Assembly: GCA_963798775.1 (NCBI GenBank)
Contig: CAWCUK010000001.1
Location: forward strand, 1,178,001 to 1,242,000
DNA: 64,000 nt
From: CAWCUK01 sp963798775
GTDB taxonomy: Bacteria; Bacteroidota; Ignavibacteria; Ignavibacteriales; Ignavibacteriaceae
Direction: 5' to 3'
In this document: positions 27,683 to 38,044 of the stretch, piece by piece
How the letters are laid out: every line of letters begins with the position of its first letter
Numbering within the stretch: the stretch's first letter is position 1
Made by a program: the position numbers and the translations under genes
The notes under the pieces: generated by a model
Seen by the model: the letters and a program-made list of their open reading frames with translations, nothing else
What the model was told of the DNA's origin: nothing
Databases searched by the model: none

Positions 27683-28576
27683 TTAATGTAGTGATGGAGT
27701 TTGAGTTAAATATTTTATCCCGCTGCTGTCAATTTGAAGGTTTACGACTTCCTTTTTTTTACCGGTATATTTTAAATTATGATTGTTCAGTAAAAAATTA
27801 ACCCCTGCGCCGTTTCCTACAACTAATTTAAAATTTTTAGCGGCTCTTATTTCTTTTTGTGATTTTGGAAAAAGTATAAATTCTTCCTGCTGCCTGTCAT
27901 CAAGGAAAAGTTTTATCCAAGTAGTATCTCGCGCTAATATTCTTAATGAAAGACTATCACCTCCCGGAGTTGAATATGCGGTTGTTGTATTCCCTCTTAT
28001 TATTTCCGGTTTTTCTTCTTCATACCTTTGGCTGTTTTGCTGAATTACTTCATCAATAGGTTTTTCCGGTACAATAATTTCAGTTTTATTATTAAAGAAC
28101 AAAAGCCAAATAAGTACCGCAATAGCTAAAATTCCAAGTATGGTTGCTATAAGCATTATATTCTTTTTTCTCAGATAAGGAGATTTTCTTTGGGAATTAT
28201 TATAAAACGGAGTACTATCAAAGTGCTTTGGAGGCGGAGCAGTTACATTGGGAATTTGCTCTTCCGGAATCTCCGGTTTGGCAGGTTCATTTTTCCCTTC
28301 ATTTTCTTTAGGTAAAGCGGGGGCTACTCTGTTATAATCCACTCCTTTTTTGGCGGCTTCAAATTTCTTTATTGTTTCTTCTGCATCAAGATCGACAAAT
28401 TTCGCATATTCTTTTATAAATGCTTTTACATACAAATCAGGAAGAAATGAAAAATTTCCATCTTCAATAGCTTGCAGAAACTTTAAATCTATTCGCGATT
28501 TAACAGCCATTTGCTGCAGAGAAATTCCGCTTTCGATTCTTTTTTGTTTAAGTTCTTCGGCAAATTTATCTAACAT
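27683..28576 (-). CDS. RodZ-like helix-turn-helix membrane protein
   Basis: The 297-residue protein has an N-terminal HTH_25 domain (about 1-75), a Pro/Glu-rich linker, one membrane helix (about 140-162) and a C-terminal DUF4115-type beta domain (about 195-290, with TTWIKLFLDD). RodZ links MreB to the membrane in rod-shaped cells. No mreB is in the window. It lies between rsmB and ligA in a tight minus-strand run. Confidence 0.88.
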   Translation of the reverse strand: MLDKFAEELKQKRIESGISLQQMAVKSRIDLKFLQAIEDGNFSFLPDLYVKAFIKEYAKFVDLDAEETIKKFEAAKKGVDYNRVAPALPKENEGKNEPAKPEIPEEQIPNVTAPPPKHFDSTPFYNNSQRKSPYLRKKNIMLIATILGILAIAVLIWLLFFNNKTEIIVPEKPIDEVIQQNSQRYEEEKPEIIRGNTTTAYSTPGGDSLSLRILARDTTWIKLFLDDRQQEEFILFPKSQKEIRAAKNFKLVVGNGAGVNFLLNNHNLKYTGKKKEVVNLQIDSSGIKYLTQTPSLH

Positions 28577-28615
28577 ATTATCACAACTTTTTTAATGAAT
28601 ATTTACGGCTTCAAA

Positions 28616-29980
28616 TTAATCAACTCGTATTATTTTGGCTGCGAATGCACCATCCATTGAGTGTCGATGCGGTAATGTTTGAATACAACCGTTTTCGTCA
28701 ACCAATTCTTTCGGAAAAATTTCGGAAGCGTCTTTTAATTTAAAATTCGAATGATTGATTAAAAATTTCTTCACAATTTCAAAATTTTCCTCAGGTTCTA
28801 TTGAGCAAGTGCTGTAAACTACCACACCTCCCTTTTTTACTAAACTTGCGGCTTTACAAAGCAGCCGGTACTGCAGATCATTCATTCTACGAATATCTAA
28901 AAGATCTTTCTTCCATTTAATATCCGGCTTTTTAGATAAGGTTCCGGAACCGGAGCAAGGAACATCCGCCAGCACTCTATCAAAATCTCCGTCATTAAAT
29001 TCTAACGCATCCGCATCAACCGATTGAATTGATTTAATTCCTAATCTATCAATATTGCGGTTAAAAATCTTTAATCTGCTTTCATATTTATCAACAGCAA
29101 CTAATGTGCCTTCGTCATGCATTAAACCAGCAATATAAGCCGATTTACCACCGGGAGCAGCACAAAGATCGAGAACTTTCATATTCGGCGCGGCATTCAA
29201 AAGTCTACACGCTAAACCCGCACTTTCATCTTGAATATTAAAATATCCTTCGGCAAAATATTCCCAGGCAGTAATATTTGTAAGATTTTGAAGTTTGAAA
29301 AATTCGGGAAGATATTTACCGGGAGTATACTTAAGATTTACTTTATTAAGTAGGTTTTTAAATTCTTCAGGAGTAACCTTTAAGAGGTTTACTTTTAAAG
29401 TCAAAAAAGGTTTTTCATTATTCGCGGCTAAAAGTTTCTCTGTTTCTTCACGCCCGAATCTCTGTAGATATCGTTTAATCATCCATGAAGGATGAGAATA
29501 AAAAGCGGCTAAATAACCGGGTAAATCTTCATTGGGATCAGGATAACGAATAGAATTTTTGCTGCGTATTATATTTCTTAAAATAGCGTTAGTAAGATCC
29601 GCGGGTTTTTGGCCCTGCAGTTTTTTCACAAATTCAACAGCTTCATTTACAGCGGCATGATCCGGAATTCTATCCAGAAATAAAATCTGATAGAGCGCTA
29701 CACGCAATCCATTTTTTAAATTAGGAATGGCTTTAGAAAATTGTCCTTTATAGAAACCATTCAAAACCCAGTCGAGCCGTCCCATCCATCTTATTACTCC
29801 ATGTACAATTTCGTATAAAAGAGCTTTATCCTTCCCATCTAAATCCGAATTTCTCATTTCATTATCTAAAAGCTTTTCAAGGTAAGCATCGGTTCTTTCA
29901 ACACGATTTAAAATTTTAACGGCTAAGCCTCTTACACCCTGATATAAATTTTCTATTTTATGTTCTTCAAAATTTGCCAT
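28616..29980 (-). CDS. rsmB: 16S rRNA (cytosine-967-C5)-methyltransferase
   Basis: The 454-residue protein has an N-terminal NusB-like RNA-binding domain (about 15-145) and a C-terminal RsmB/NOP2-type methyltransferase domain. The SAM motif is VLDLCAAPGGKSAYIA. The two catalytic cysteines lie in ADVPCSGSGT and STCSIEPEEN. The final segment has the HRHSMDGAFAAK motif common to this family. It begins 2 bases after the alternative glmU gene. Confidence 0.95.
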   Translation of the reverse strand: MANFEEHKIENLYQGVRGLAVKILNRVERTDAYLEKLLDNEMRNSDLDGKDKALLYEIVHGVIRWMGRLDWVLNGFYKGQFSKAIPNLKNGLRVALYQILFLDRIPDHAAVNEAVEFVKKLQGQKPADLTNAILRNIIRSKNSIRYPDPNEDLPGYLAAFYSHPSWMIKRYLQRFGREETEKLLAANNEKPFLTLKVNLLKVTPEEFKNLLNKVNLKYTPGKYLPEFFKLQNLTNITAWEYFAEGYFNIQDESAGLACRLLNAAPNMKVLDLCAAPGGKSAYIAGLMHDEGTLVAVDKYESRLKIFNRNIDRLGIKSIQSVDADALEFNDGDFDRVLADVPCSGSGTLSKKPDIKWKKDLLDIRRMNDLQYRLLCKAASLVKKGGVVVYSTCSIEPEENFEIVKKFLINHSNFKLKDASEIFPKELVDENGCIQTLPHRHSMDGAFAAKIIRVD

Positions 29981-29982
29981 AA

Positions 29983-31254
29983 TTAATAAGGATAACCTCT
30001 TTTCCTTCTTTCCTTTTTAGTAAGATCGAAAATTTTTCTGAATAATTTTTCTTCAACTTCATACATCTGCTTATTTCTTCTTAACAAAACTCTTTTTGCG
30101 GTTTCTATACTTCTCTCTAAATCATATGTTGTAACAGCGTCACTGCCGCCCCATGAAAACGAAGGGATATATTTGGGAGGAAATCCCGCACCGAATAAGT
30201 TACACGAAAATCCGACAATTGTGCCCGTATTAAACATTGTATTTATCGCGGTTTTAGAATGATCGCCCATTATAACGCCGAGAAATTGGGTTCCGCTGTT
30301 AATAGCTTCTCCGTTTACATAAACTTTTACATGACCGTAATTATTTTTAAGATCGCTGCAGTTTGTATCGGCACCAATATTTACCCAGCTTCCTAAATAC
30401 GCGTGGCCTAAAAATCCTGAATGCTGTTTATTTGTATATGGAAGAATAATGGAATCTTCAATTTCTCCACCGACTTTACAAACTGTTCCTACACTTACAT
30501 TTTCGTAAATTCTTGCACAGCTTTTTACTTGAGTTTTTTCACCGATATAAACAGGGCCTTCAATAACAGCGTTTGAGCCGATATGAGCAAGTTTATCTAT
30601 ATAAACCGGACCTTTTGAACCGTCTATAACCGCACCGGGATTTATTACAGCGCCTTCATCAATAAAAACATTATCTTTTTCAACAACATGAGCTCCGGGA
30701 TGTATATTTCCTCTTAAATTCTCTCCATTTTTTGAACGTAATTCTTTTGTTAAAAAATTATAATCCTGCAGAAGTTCAGAGCCGTTATTATTTACAAGAT
30801 CCCAAATATATTCAATAAATTTTACATCAATTTTTTCAACCGGCAGGCCGTCAAAAGTTGAATCGCTGAATAAATCATGCATATTGTTTTTAATTTCTTC
30901 CAACTTTTTTCCGCTTACACGCGCCGCTATAATAGTATCGCCGTTTAAATAAAGTTTATTTGTCTTATCCTCTATCGGTACAATTTTGGGAAAATCTTCT
31001 GAAGCCAAAATACGACCGTTGATGAATAAACAATCATCATCCTCAATTTTATTTATATCAACACCCGGATTATGCATTCGTACAACTGATTCCAAATACG
31101 GACGGCAATGCAGGGAATATTTAATTCCCGGATAACTACGGACAATTTTTTTTCTTAAAGAATTAATACCGCAGATTAATTGGTAGGTCGGCCTTGAAAA
31201 TATTAGCGGTTCAAGGCGGTCAAAATAGATTCCCTCAAAGATGCAAAGCTGCAT
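29983..31254 (-). CDS. Alternative bacterial GlmU-type sugar nucleotidyltransferase / acyltransferase
   Basis: The 423-residue protein starts MQLCIFEG and matches the layout of the Bacteroidota 'alternative GlmU' family (TIGR03991): a divergent nucleotidyltransferase half followed by a left-handed beta-helix (about 195-370). The second half has KNNYGHVKVYVNG, comparable to the acetyltransferase NYDGxxK motif of GlmU, then MGDHSKTAINTMFNTGTIVGF. It lacks the standard LAAGxGTR sequence. It is thought to supply UDP-GlcNAc for envelope glycans. It heads a run with rsmB, rodZ and ligA. Confidence 0.83.
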   Translation of the reverse strand: MQLCIFEGIYFDRLEPLIFSRPTYQLICGINSLRKKIVRSYPGIKYSLHCRPYLESVVRMHNPGVDINKIEDDDCLFINGRILASEDFPKIVPIEDKTNKLYLNGDTIIAARVSGKKLEEIKNNMHDLFSDSTFDGLPVEKIDVKFIEYIWDLVNNNGSELLQDYNFLTKELRSKNGENLRGNIHPGAHVVEKDNVFIDEGAVINPGAVIDGSKGPVYIDKLAHIGSNAVIEGPVYIGEKTQVKSCARIYENVSVGTVCKVGGEIEDSIILPYTNKQHSGFLGHAYLGSWVNIGADTNCSDLKNNYGHVKVYVNGEAINSGTQFLGVIMGDHSKTAINTMFNTGTIVGFSCNLFGAGFPPKYIPSFSWGGSDAVTTYDLERSIETAKRVLLRRNKQMYEVEEKLFRKIFDLTKKERRKRGYPY

Positions 31255-31429
31255 TTGTTTATTCCATTTTAATTTTTGGTTTTATAATTTAATATTTTTT
31301 ATGGTAAGAATCTTATGAGAAAAAAAACTTTCCGATGGGAGTTGCAAGAATTTTATGGCAATTAATGCTTAAAAAGCAAATCTTAAAATTTTAATGATAA
31401 AGTTTTAATTAGAAACATCGTTTTTAATA

Positions 31430-32746
31430 TCATTTAATAAGTTGGCCGCTCAATCTTAATAAATTTATTTCAGCAACTTTCGCAGAATATTCAGCCGACA
31501 CAAATCTGCTTTTTGCATCAAACATTTTGCGCTGTGTTTCTCTAAACTCAACGGGAGTAATATCCCCTAAATGCAGTTTTTCTAGCGCGATGGAAACATT
31601 TTCTTCGGCCACTTTAAGATTTTCTTTTTCTAAAGTAATTAATTCAATGCTGTTTTTATAATTTTGGTACACATTTAAAATTTCGGCGTTTATTTTATTT
31701 TCAATTTGCTTAAAAGTTAATTTGCTGTTTTCAATATCTATTTGCGCGTTTTGAATTTGATTTTGTGTATTAAGCCCGTCAAAAATATTTAAAGATGCCG
31801 TTACGCCGTATGTTAAACCGGTATTTTGATTTGATTTAATAAATCCCGCTTCAGATTCTGATTTTAAATAATTATAACCGGCGGATAAGCTTATTTTAGG
31901 AAACCACTCCCCGTTGGCTAAACGAAGATTTGTTCCCGCTATATTTTGATTAATCTTTGCTAATTGTAGTTCACTGTTTTTATTTATAGCAATACTTTTA
32001 ATATCCTCAAACTGAATATCTTTATTTACGATAATAGTATCCATAACTGTAAAATCTGTATTAACATCTCTTCCCATTAAATTATTGAGGGTAATTTTTG
32101 CATCAGCAAGTGTTTGTTCTTCATTTAGAAGTGATGATTTATCTTCATTTAAATCTACCTGCGCCTGCAGCAATTCAAATTTAGATCCTGAACCGACATC
32201 TAATTTTGATTTGGCAATATCAACTCTTTCTTGTGAAATGGCTAAATTTTTATTTATAACGGTAAGAACTTGTTTTTGCCGTACAATTCCGTAGTATGTT
32301 GAAAAAATATCTGATAAATTTTGTTCAACGGTAAGTTTAAAATTTAGTTCGCCTGATTTTCTTATTTGTTTAAGCCTATCCAGGGCGGCAAACATTTTTA
32401 ATCCGTCAAAAATAGTCCAGTTCAATTCAACTCCGGCAGAAATGTTATTAGATTTTGCACCGTTCCTGTCAATCGTTCTTCCGTCAAAATATTCCTGGTT
32501 GGTATTATTTATACTTTTTGAATAAGCCGCCGAAGCGTCTAAAGAAGGAAGCATTCCGGCATTTCCGGCGGAAACATTATTATCCGCAATTTCTTGATTA
32601 TTTCTGGCTATGCTTATTGCAAAATTATTTTTCAACGCAATTTTAACTACATCTTCGGGCGTAAGTAAATTTTGCGCAAAGGAAAAATTGAAAAATACTG
32701 AAACAATAATTCCGCTAAGTATAAATGATTTCATTACTCGATTCAT
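31430..32746 (-). CDS. TolC-family outer membrane efflux protein
   Basis: The 438-residue product has a signal peptide (about 1-25, ending FSFAQ) and two OEP repeats of long amphipathic helices with short beta segments, as in TolC. It should form the outer-membrane tunnel for the RND pump encoded just upstream. Its start lies 37 bases after the end of the pump gene, completing an adaptor-pump-channel operon. Confidence 0.93.
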   Translation of the reverse strand: MNRVMKSFILSGIIVSVFFNFSFAQNLLTPEDVVKIALKNNFAISIARNNQEIADNNVSAGNAGMLPSLDASAAYSKSINNTNQEYFDGRTIDRNGAKSNNISAGVELNWTIFDGLKMFAALDRLKQIRKSGELNFKLTVEQNLSDIFSTYYGIVRQKQVLTVINKNLAISQERVDIAKSKLDVGSGSKFELLQAQVDLNEDKSSLLNEEQTLADAKITLNNLMGRDVNTDFTVMDTIIVNKDIQFEDIKSIAINKNSELQLAKINQNIAGTNLRLANGEWFPKISLSAGYNYLKSESEAGFIKSNQNTGLTYGVTASLNIFDGLNTQNQIQNAQIDIENSKLTFKQIENKINAEILNVYQNYKNSIELITLEKENLKVAEENVSIALEKLHLGDITPVEFRETQRKMFDAKSRFVSAEYSAKVAEINLLRLSGQLIK

Positions 32747-32783
32747 AAGTGAAATTTTTTCGAAATAAGGTTTTAGGTAAAAA

Positions 32784-35700
32784 TTATTTACTTACAGCCA
32801 TTTCTTTTTCATCTAAATACTCATCTTCGGTAACGTTTGAAACCGAAGCTTCTTTACGCGATAGATAAGTATAAATGGCCGGAATAACATATAATGTTAA
32901 AAAGCTTGAAAAAATAAGTCCGCCGATTACAGCAATTCCCATTGAAACTCTACTTTCTGAGCCGGCACCTAAAGCCAACGCAATCGGCAGAATACCAAGA
33001 ACAGTAGAAAGCGATGTCATTAAAATTGGACGAAGCCGGGCAACCGCGGCACCTTTAATTGCTTCTGCTCGACTTAAACCTGTCGCTTTTCTTTGATTAG
33101 CGAATTCGACAATTAAAATACCGTTTTTTGTTACAAGCCCAATAAGCATTATAATTCCTATTTCACTAAAAATATTTAGTGTTTGATTAAAATACCAAAG
33201 AGAAATTAAAGCACCGGCAATGGCAAGCGGAACCGTTAAAAGAATAATGAACGGATCTCTAAAACTTTCAAATTGTGCCGCAAGAACTAAATAAATTAAA
33301 CCGATTGCCAATAAAAAAGCGAAGATTAAACTTGAAGAACTTTCGGCATAATCTTTAGAAGCTCCGTCAAGCGCTGTGGCAAAACTTTCGTCTAAAACTT
33401 TATCCGAAATTTTATCCATTTCTTTTATACCGTCACCTATAGTTTTTCCGGGAGCCAAACCAGCCGAAACAGTTGCGGAAACATATCTGTTAAAACGGTA
33501 TAACTGCGGCGGTGTGCTTTGTTCGGAAATAGTAATAACATTATCTAGTTGTATTAATTCATCGCGATTATTCTTAACATAAAGTGAAGTTAAATCAATC
33601 GGCGCATCACGATTTTCTCTATCAACTTGGCCTATCACCTGGTACTGTTTTCCATTTTTAATAAAATATCCGAATCTCTGTCCGCTGAACGCAGCTTGAA
33701 TAGTCTGCGCGATATCAATAGTTGAAACACCGAGAGCGCGCGCACGCTGTCTGTCTATTGCTATTTTAATTTCCGGTTTATTAAATTTTAAATTAACATC
33801 AACAATAGAAAACATCGGATCTTTTCTTGCTTCTTCAACAAATTTGGGCAGTGCCGCCTCCAATTTTTGAAAATTCGGCGCTTGTATAACATATTGAACC
33901 GGAAGACCGCTTCGTCTCCCTCCGATTGTCTGCTGCTGCATTACAAAAGTTCTGGCACCGGATAACTGATTTAGATCGCCGGAAAAATCATCCGCTATTT
34001 GCTGCTGAGTTCTTATCCTTTGATCCGGATCTTTTAAAATCAAGAATACAAATCCCGAATTAACAGAACTTGAAGCTCCGAAACCCGGTGATGTAACCGA
34101 AATAATCGCGTCTTCTTCCGGGATAGAATCTTTAACCATCTGAATAACTTGATCCATAAAATGATCCATATATTCAAAGGAAGCGCCTTCTTGAGCCGTT
34201 GCCGCGATTCTTAAACTGCTTCTGTCTTCTAATGGAGCAAGTTCTGTAGGAGTAATCTCAAATAAACCCCAAATTGATATTAAACACGCAAACATTATTA
34301 GAATAGCCAACCAGCGTCTGTTCATAAAAGCATTTAAGGTATTTCTATAGCTCCTGTTCATTTTCACAAAGAAAGGTTCAGTTTTATTATAGAACCAGTT
34401 ATGTTTTTCTCTTCTTTTTAAAATTTTTGAGCTAAGCATGGGAGTAAGAGTTAAGGCCACAAACGCGGAAATTATAACTGATCCGGCAATTACAATTCCG
34501 AATTCTCTAAATAATCTTCCGGTTATTCCTTGTAAGAAAATAACAGGAAGAAAGACAGCGGCAAGGGCTACAGTAGTAGAAATTACAGCAAAGAAAATTT
34601 CCGCCGAACCTTTCATACCCGCTTCTTGAGGCGACATTTTATCTTCTATTTTTGCATAGATATTTTCAAGAACTACAATAGCATCATCCACTACCATACC
34701 TATCGCCAAAACAATTCCAAGTAAGGTAAGAACGTTTATTGAGAAATCTGCAACATACATAATGAAGAATGCGCCGATGAGAGAAATTGGAATTGCAATA
34801 ACAGGAATTACAGTAGTTCGCCAATCTCTTAAAAACAAAAAGATAATAAGAACAACAAGTCCGAAAGCAACAAAAATTGTTTGTTCTACTTCTTTAATGG
34901 AATCTTTAATATAATCTGTAACATCAAAACCTATCCCTGTTTTAATATCCGCGGGAAGATTTTTTTTCATCTGATCGAGACGTTTATAAAATTCATTAGT
35001 AATGGCTATATTGTTGGCTCCCGGCTGAGCTATTAATACAACTCCGACCATAGGAGTTCCGTCTCTTTTTAGTATAGATCTTTCATTTTCCGGACCGAGT
35101 TCCGCGTAACCAACATCTTTTAATCTTACTGTGTTTCCTTTTTCTTCTTTAATAATCAGGTTATTAAATTCTTCAACCGAATGAAGCCTTCCCACGGTTC
35201 TTATAGATAATTCTGTATTATTACCTTCAATTCTTCCAGAAGGCAATTCAACATTTTCCTTATTAAGAGCGGTTTTAATATCAAAAGGAGTTAGTTGATA
35301 AGCCGCTAATTTTGCGGGATCCAGCCAAAGCCGCATCGAGTATTTTTTTTCACCCCAGATTTGTACAGAACTTACTCCCGGTATTGTCTGAAATCTTTCT
35401 TTGAAAACATTATTTGCTAAATCGGAAAGCTCAAGTAAATTACGAGTATCGCTTTGAACATTTAGAAATACAATGGGAGTAGCATCCGCATCTGCTTTTG
35501 CTACAATAGGATTTTCAACATCCGGCGGAAGATTAGAGATTGCGCGGGAAACTCTATCGCGAACATCATTTGCCGCTGCTTCAAGATCAACATCAATGTC
35601 AAATTCAACTGTAATAGTACTTCTGCCGTCGCGGCTTACAGAAGTTAATGAACGGATGCCAGCGATACCGTTAATGGATTCTTCCAACGGTTCAGTTATT

Positions 35701-35885
35701 TGAGATTCAATAACATCAGCATTTGCGCCTATATAGGAAGTGCTAACAGTAATAATAGGCGGATCAACAGCCGGATATTCTCTTACTCCCAAATAAGTGT
35801 AACCCAAAATTCCAAAAACAATAATAACGATTGACATTACTATCGCTAAAACGGGGCGTCGTATACTTAATGATGAAAGGCTCAT
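32784..35885 (-). CDS. RND multidrug-type efflux pump (HAE1 family)
   Basis: The 1033-residue length and order of two membrane halves and two large periplasmic loops are those of AcrB-like HAE1 pumps. The proton-relay segment GMVVDDAIVVLENI with an Asp pair lies in helix 4 (about residue 400). The N-terminal helix is followed by the standard REYPAVDPPIITV segment. It probably exports hydrophobic compounds with the adaptor (11 bases upstream) and the TolC protein downstream. The actual substrates are unknown. Confidence 0.97.
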   Translation of the reverse strand: MSLSSLSIRRPVLAIVMSIVIIVFGILGYTYLGVREYPAVDPPIITVSTSYIGANADVIESQITEPLEESINGIAGIRSLTSVSRDGRSTITVEFDIDVDLEAAANDVRDRVSRAISNLPPDVENPIVAKADADATPIVFLNVQSDTRNLLELSDLANNVFKERFQTIPGVSSVQIWGEKKYSMRLWLDPAKLAAYQLTPFDIKTALNKENVELPSGRIEGNNTELSIRTVGRLHSVEEFNNLIIKEEKGNTVRLKDVGYAELGPENERSILKRDGTPMVGVVLIAQPGANNIAITNEFYKRLDQMKKNLPADIKTGIGFDVTDYIKDSIKEVEQTIFVAFGLVVLIIFLFLRDWRTTVIPVIAIPISLIGAFFIMYVADFSINVLTLLGIVLAIGMVVDDAIVVLENIYAKIEDKMSPQEAGMKGSAEIFFAVISTTVALAAVFLPVIFLQGITGRLFREFGIVIAGSVIISAFVALTLTPMLSSKILKRREKHNWFYNKTEPFFVKMNRSYRNTLNAFMNRRWLAILIMFACLISIWGLFEITPTELAPLEDRSSLRIAATAQEGASFEYMDHFMDQVIQMVKDSIPEEDAIISVTSPGFGASSSVNSGFVFLILKDPDQRIRTQQQIADDFSGDLNQLSGARTFVMQQQTIGGRRSGLPVQYVIQAPNFQKLEAALPKFVEEARKDPMFSIVDVNLKFNKPEIKIAIDRQRARALGVSTIDIAQTIQAAFSGQRFGYFIKNGKQYQVIGQVDRENRDAPIDLTSLYVKNNRDELIQLDNVITISEQSTPPQLYRFNRYVSATVSAGLAPGKTIGDGIKEMDKISDKVLDESFATALDGASKDYAESSSSLIFAFLLAIGLIYLVLAAQFESFRDPFIILLTVPLAIAGALISLWYFNQTLNIFSEIGIIMLIGLVTKNGILIVEFANQRKATGLSRAEAIKGAAVARLRPILMTSLSTVLGILPIALALGAGSESRVSMGIAVIGGLIFSSFLTLYVIPAIYTYLSRKEASVSNVTEDEYLDEKEMAVSK

Positions 35886-35896
35886 AAAATTCTTCT

Positions 35897-36961
35897 TTAA
35901 TTATATCCTGAAATAGTTACCGGAGTACCCGGCCTAACTTGTAAAATACCCGAAGTGATAAGTGTGTCATTTTCGGTTAAACCATTGGTTACCTGAACTT
36001 TGGTATCTGTTCTTACACCGGTTTCAACTGATTTTGGAACTACCACATTATTTTTTAACAGATAAACTTTTTGTCCTTTTAGTTCCGGAATAATAGCCTG
36101 CGAAGGGACCATAATAGCATTATCGATTTGCTTCAAAACAAGTTCAACATCAGCAAAAGCTCCCGGATGAATTTTACCGTTCTTATTTGGGCATACAGCT
36201 CTTAATTGCAAAGTTCTTGTAACGGGATTAATTTTAGGCTCAATCGCATATACTTTTCCGATATAATTTTCACTTACTCCTTCAACTTTAAAATTTACCT
36301 GGTCACCGGTGTTAACGCTTCCCGCGTATTTTTCGGGAATAGAAAAATCAACTTTAACGGGATTTACATTTTGAAGTGTTGCAATAACTACCGAAGGAGT
36401 AATATAGCTTCCTTCGCTCACATTTTTAAGTCCAACTATTCCGCTGAACGGTGCACTGATTTCAGTTTTTGTAATCTGAGCTTGAATTAATTCAACATCA
36501 GCTTTATGAGTATTAAGTTCATTTAAAGTCGCGTCATATTCGGCTTGACTTATAGCTTCTTTATTAAGCAAAGTTTTCTGCCGGTACTCTTTATCTTCTA
36601 ATAGTTTTAAATCGTATTTTGCCTTTTTTTGTTGTGCTTGAAGTTCAGCATCATTTATTTTAACCAGCAAATCTCCTTCTTTTACATAACTTCCTTCCTT
36701 AAAAAGAATTTTAGTAATTTTTCCGGAAACCTCGCTCTTTAATTCTACTTCTTCATTTGCCATAACAGTACCGCTTGTTAAAACTTTATTATCAAGTTTC
36801 TGGGCTTTAACAACATGTACATTTACTGAAAGTATTTTTTTATTTGCGGCCGCGTTAGCGGAATTATCACCTTTGGAAGTTGATAATTTAGGCAGTGCAA
36901 TTAAAAATATAATTAATAAACCGACGAAAGAATAGACAGCAATTTTAACTTTTTTGTTCAT
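35897..36961 (-). CDS. RND efflux periplasmic adaptor (membrane fusion protein)
   Basis: The 354-residue protein has an N-terminal membrane anchor (about 8-26) and no lipobox cysteine. Lipoyl halves (VELKSEVSGKITKILFKEGS and SAPFSGIVGLKNVSEGSYI) flank an alpha-hairpin, followed by a beta-barrel and membrane-proximal domain. It links the RND pump to TolC. It is the first gene of the three-gene operon; 184 bases separate it from rpmE. Confidence 0.95.
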   Translation of the reverse strand: MNKKVKIAVYSFVGLLIIFLIALPKLSTSKGDNSANAAANKKILSVNVHVVKAQKLDNKVLTSGTVMANEEVELKSEVSGKITKILFKEGSYVKEGDLLVKINDAELQAQQKKAKYDLKLLEDKEYRQKTLLNKEAISQAEYDATLNELNTHKADVELIQAQITKTEISAPFSGIVGLKNVSEGSYITPSVVIATLQNVNPVKVDFSIPEKYAGSVNTGDQVNFKVEGVSENYIGKVYAIEPKINPVTRTLQLRAVCPNKNGKIHPGAFADVELVLKQIDNAIMVPSQAIIPELKGQKVYLLKNNVVVPKSVETGVRTDTKVQVTNGLTENDTLITSGILQVRPGTPVTISGYN

Positions 36962-37089
36962 AGAAATTATTTGGATATGTAAATATTAAAAATGTAGATA
37001 AGAATTTTCTGTATTACTATAACTATATTGAAAAGAAGTTCTACGTTACGAAATTTAAATTTTTAAAAAAAGGGGAAGCTTTATACTAT

Positions 37090-37120
37090 AAAAAAAGCCA
37101 GTTAAGACTGGCCTAAAAAA
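37090..37120 (-). terminator. Rho-independent terminator after rpmE
   Basis: GCCAGT (37097-37102) and ACTGGC (37107-37112), extended by one further pair, form a hairpin followed on the minus strand by seven T residues. It lies about 30 bases past the rpmE stop and separates it from the efflux operon. Confidence 0.88.
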
Positions 37121-37145
37121 TCAATAAAAACAGAAAGAAAATTTA

Positions 37146-37397
37146 TTATTTTTTTGCTTTTGCATATTTTCTATTGAATTTCTCTACTCTACCGGCGGTA
37201 TCTATAAGTTTCTGTTTTCCGGTAAAGAAAGGATGAGAACCGCTGGAAATTTCTAACTTCACCAGGGGATAAGTATTTCCGTCTTCCCAAACTATCGTGT
37301 CTTCAGTTTTAATTGTTGAACGGGTTAAAACCGCAAAATCGCATGAAGCATCCTGAAATACAACCGGTCTATATTGAGGGTGAATTCCTTTTTTCAT
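37146..37397 (-). CDS. rpmE: 50S ribosomal protein L31, type B
   Basis: The real start is the ATG at 37397, giving 83 residues beginning KKGIHPQYRPVVFQDASCDF; a longer in-frame extension to 37472 lacks family similarity. AGG lies upstream of this ATG. Only one cysteine is present, so this is the zinc-free type B form (the zinc type has CxxC pairs). The SGSHPFFTGKQKLIDTAGRV segment is diagnostic. Confidence 0.96.
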   Translation of the reverse strand: MKKGIHPQYRPVVFQDASCDFAVLTRSTIKTEDTIVWEDGNTYPLVKLEISSGSHPFFTGKQKLIDTAGRVEKFNRKYAKAKK

Positions 37398-37502
37398 TCT
37401 ATTAACCTGTCTAAATTTATAATTTTCTAAAAAAGTAACTTTTAATATAAGTAAGTTATTATTTAATTCCAATGAATTTGAAGTTACAGGCTACACAAGT
37501 AT

Positions 37503-38033
37503 TTATTTTCCGTAATGCCGCATCAGTTTAGCTTTAAGTTCATTCAATTTTGTACGTTCCAGCCTGTTTAGATTTATCTGCCTAAAATTTAAACCGCTTT
37601 TACTTATTGTATATCGGCTAACAGGAACCGCGCCGGTATTTCCTTCACTTAATGAATATTCATTTCCCGGATCTTCAACATATCCGGATTCGGGGACGGT
37701 ATTTTTTTGAACTTTTGTATTGCTAATATCTTTATTTAATGAAATCATATCTTGCCTTACACGCGGTTCAGATAATAAAGGATTTCCTACATCATCGGTA
37801 TTAATATTTACAACAAAAAGTAAAATTATTGCAAGTAAAGCCAACGCCGCGGAAGGAATTAATTTTGAAGGAGTAAATATTTTTAATCTATTTTGCTTTT
37901 TCTCCTCTAAATCTCCCGAACGAATCTTACGCATTAAATTAGCCTCAAAATATGCCGGAGCTTTAACTTTTTGAAGCTGCTTCAGTGTGTTAATAGTTTG
38001 CTTATATTTCAATTCTTCTTCATTGGAAACCAT
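37503..38033 (-). CDS. Single-pass membrane protein, probable anti-sigma factor
   Basis: The 176-residue protein has a cytoplasmic-like N-terminal segment (1-57), one membrane helix (about 58-76) and a roughly 100-residue polar C-terminal part. It starts 11 bases after the stop of the ECF sigma gene. That layout is typical of ECF anti-sigma factors. The zinc-binding HxxxCxxC motif is absent, so it would be a non-ZAS type. The role is inferred from position and topology. Confidence 0.6.
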   Translation of the reverse strand: MVSNEEELKYKQTINTLKQLQKVKAPAYFEANLMRKIRSGDLEEKKQNRLKIFTPSKLIPSAALALLAIILLFVVNINTDDVGNPLLSEPRVRQDMISLNKDISNTKVQKNTVPESGYVEDPGNEYSLSEGNTGAVPVSRYTISKSGLNFRQINLNRLERTKLNELKAKLMRHYGK

Positions 38034-38044
38034 CTCATTAACCT

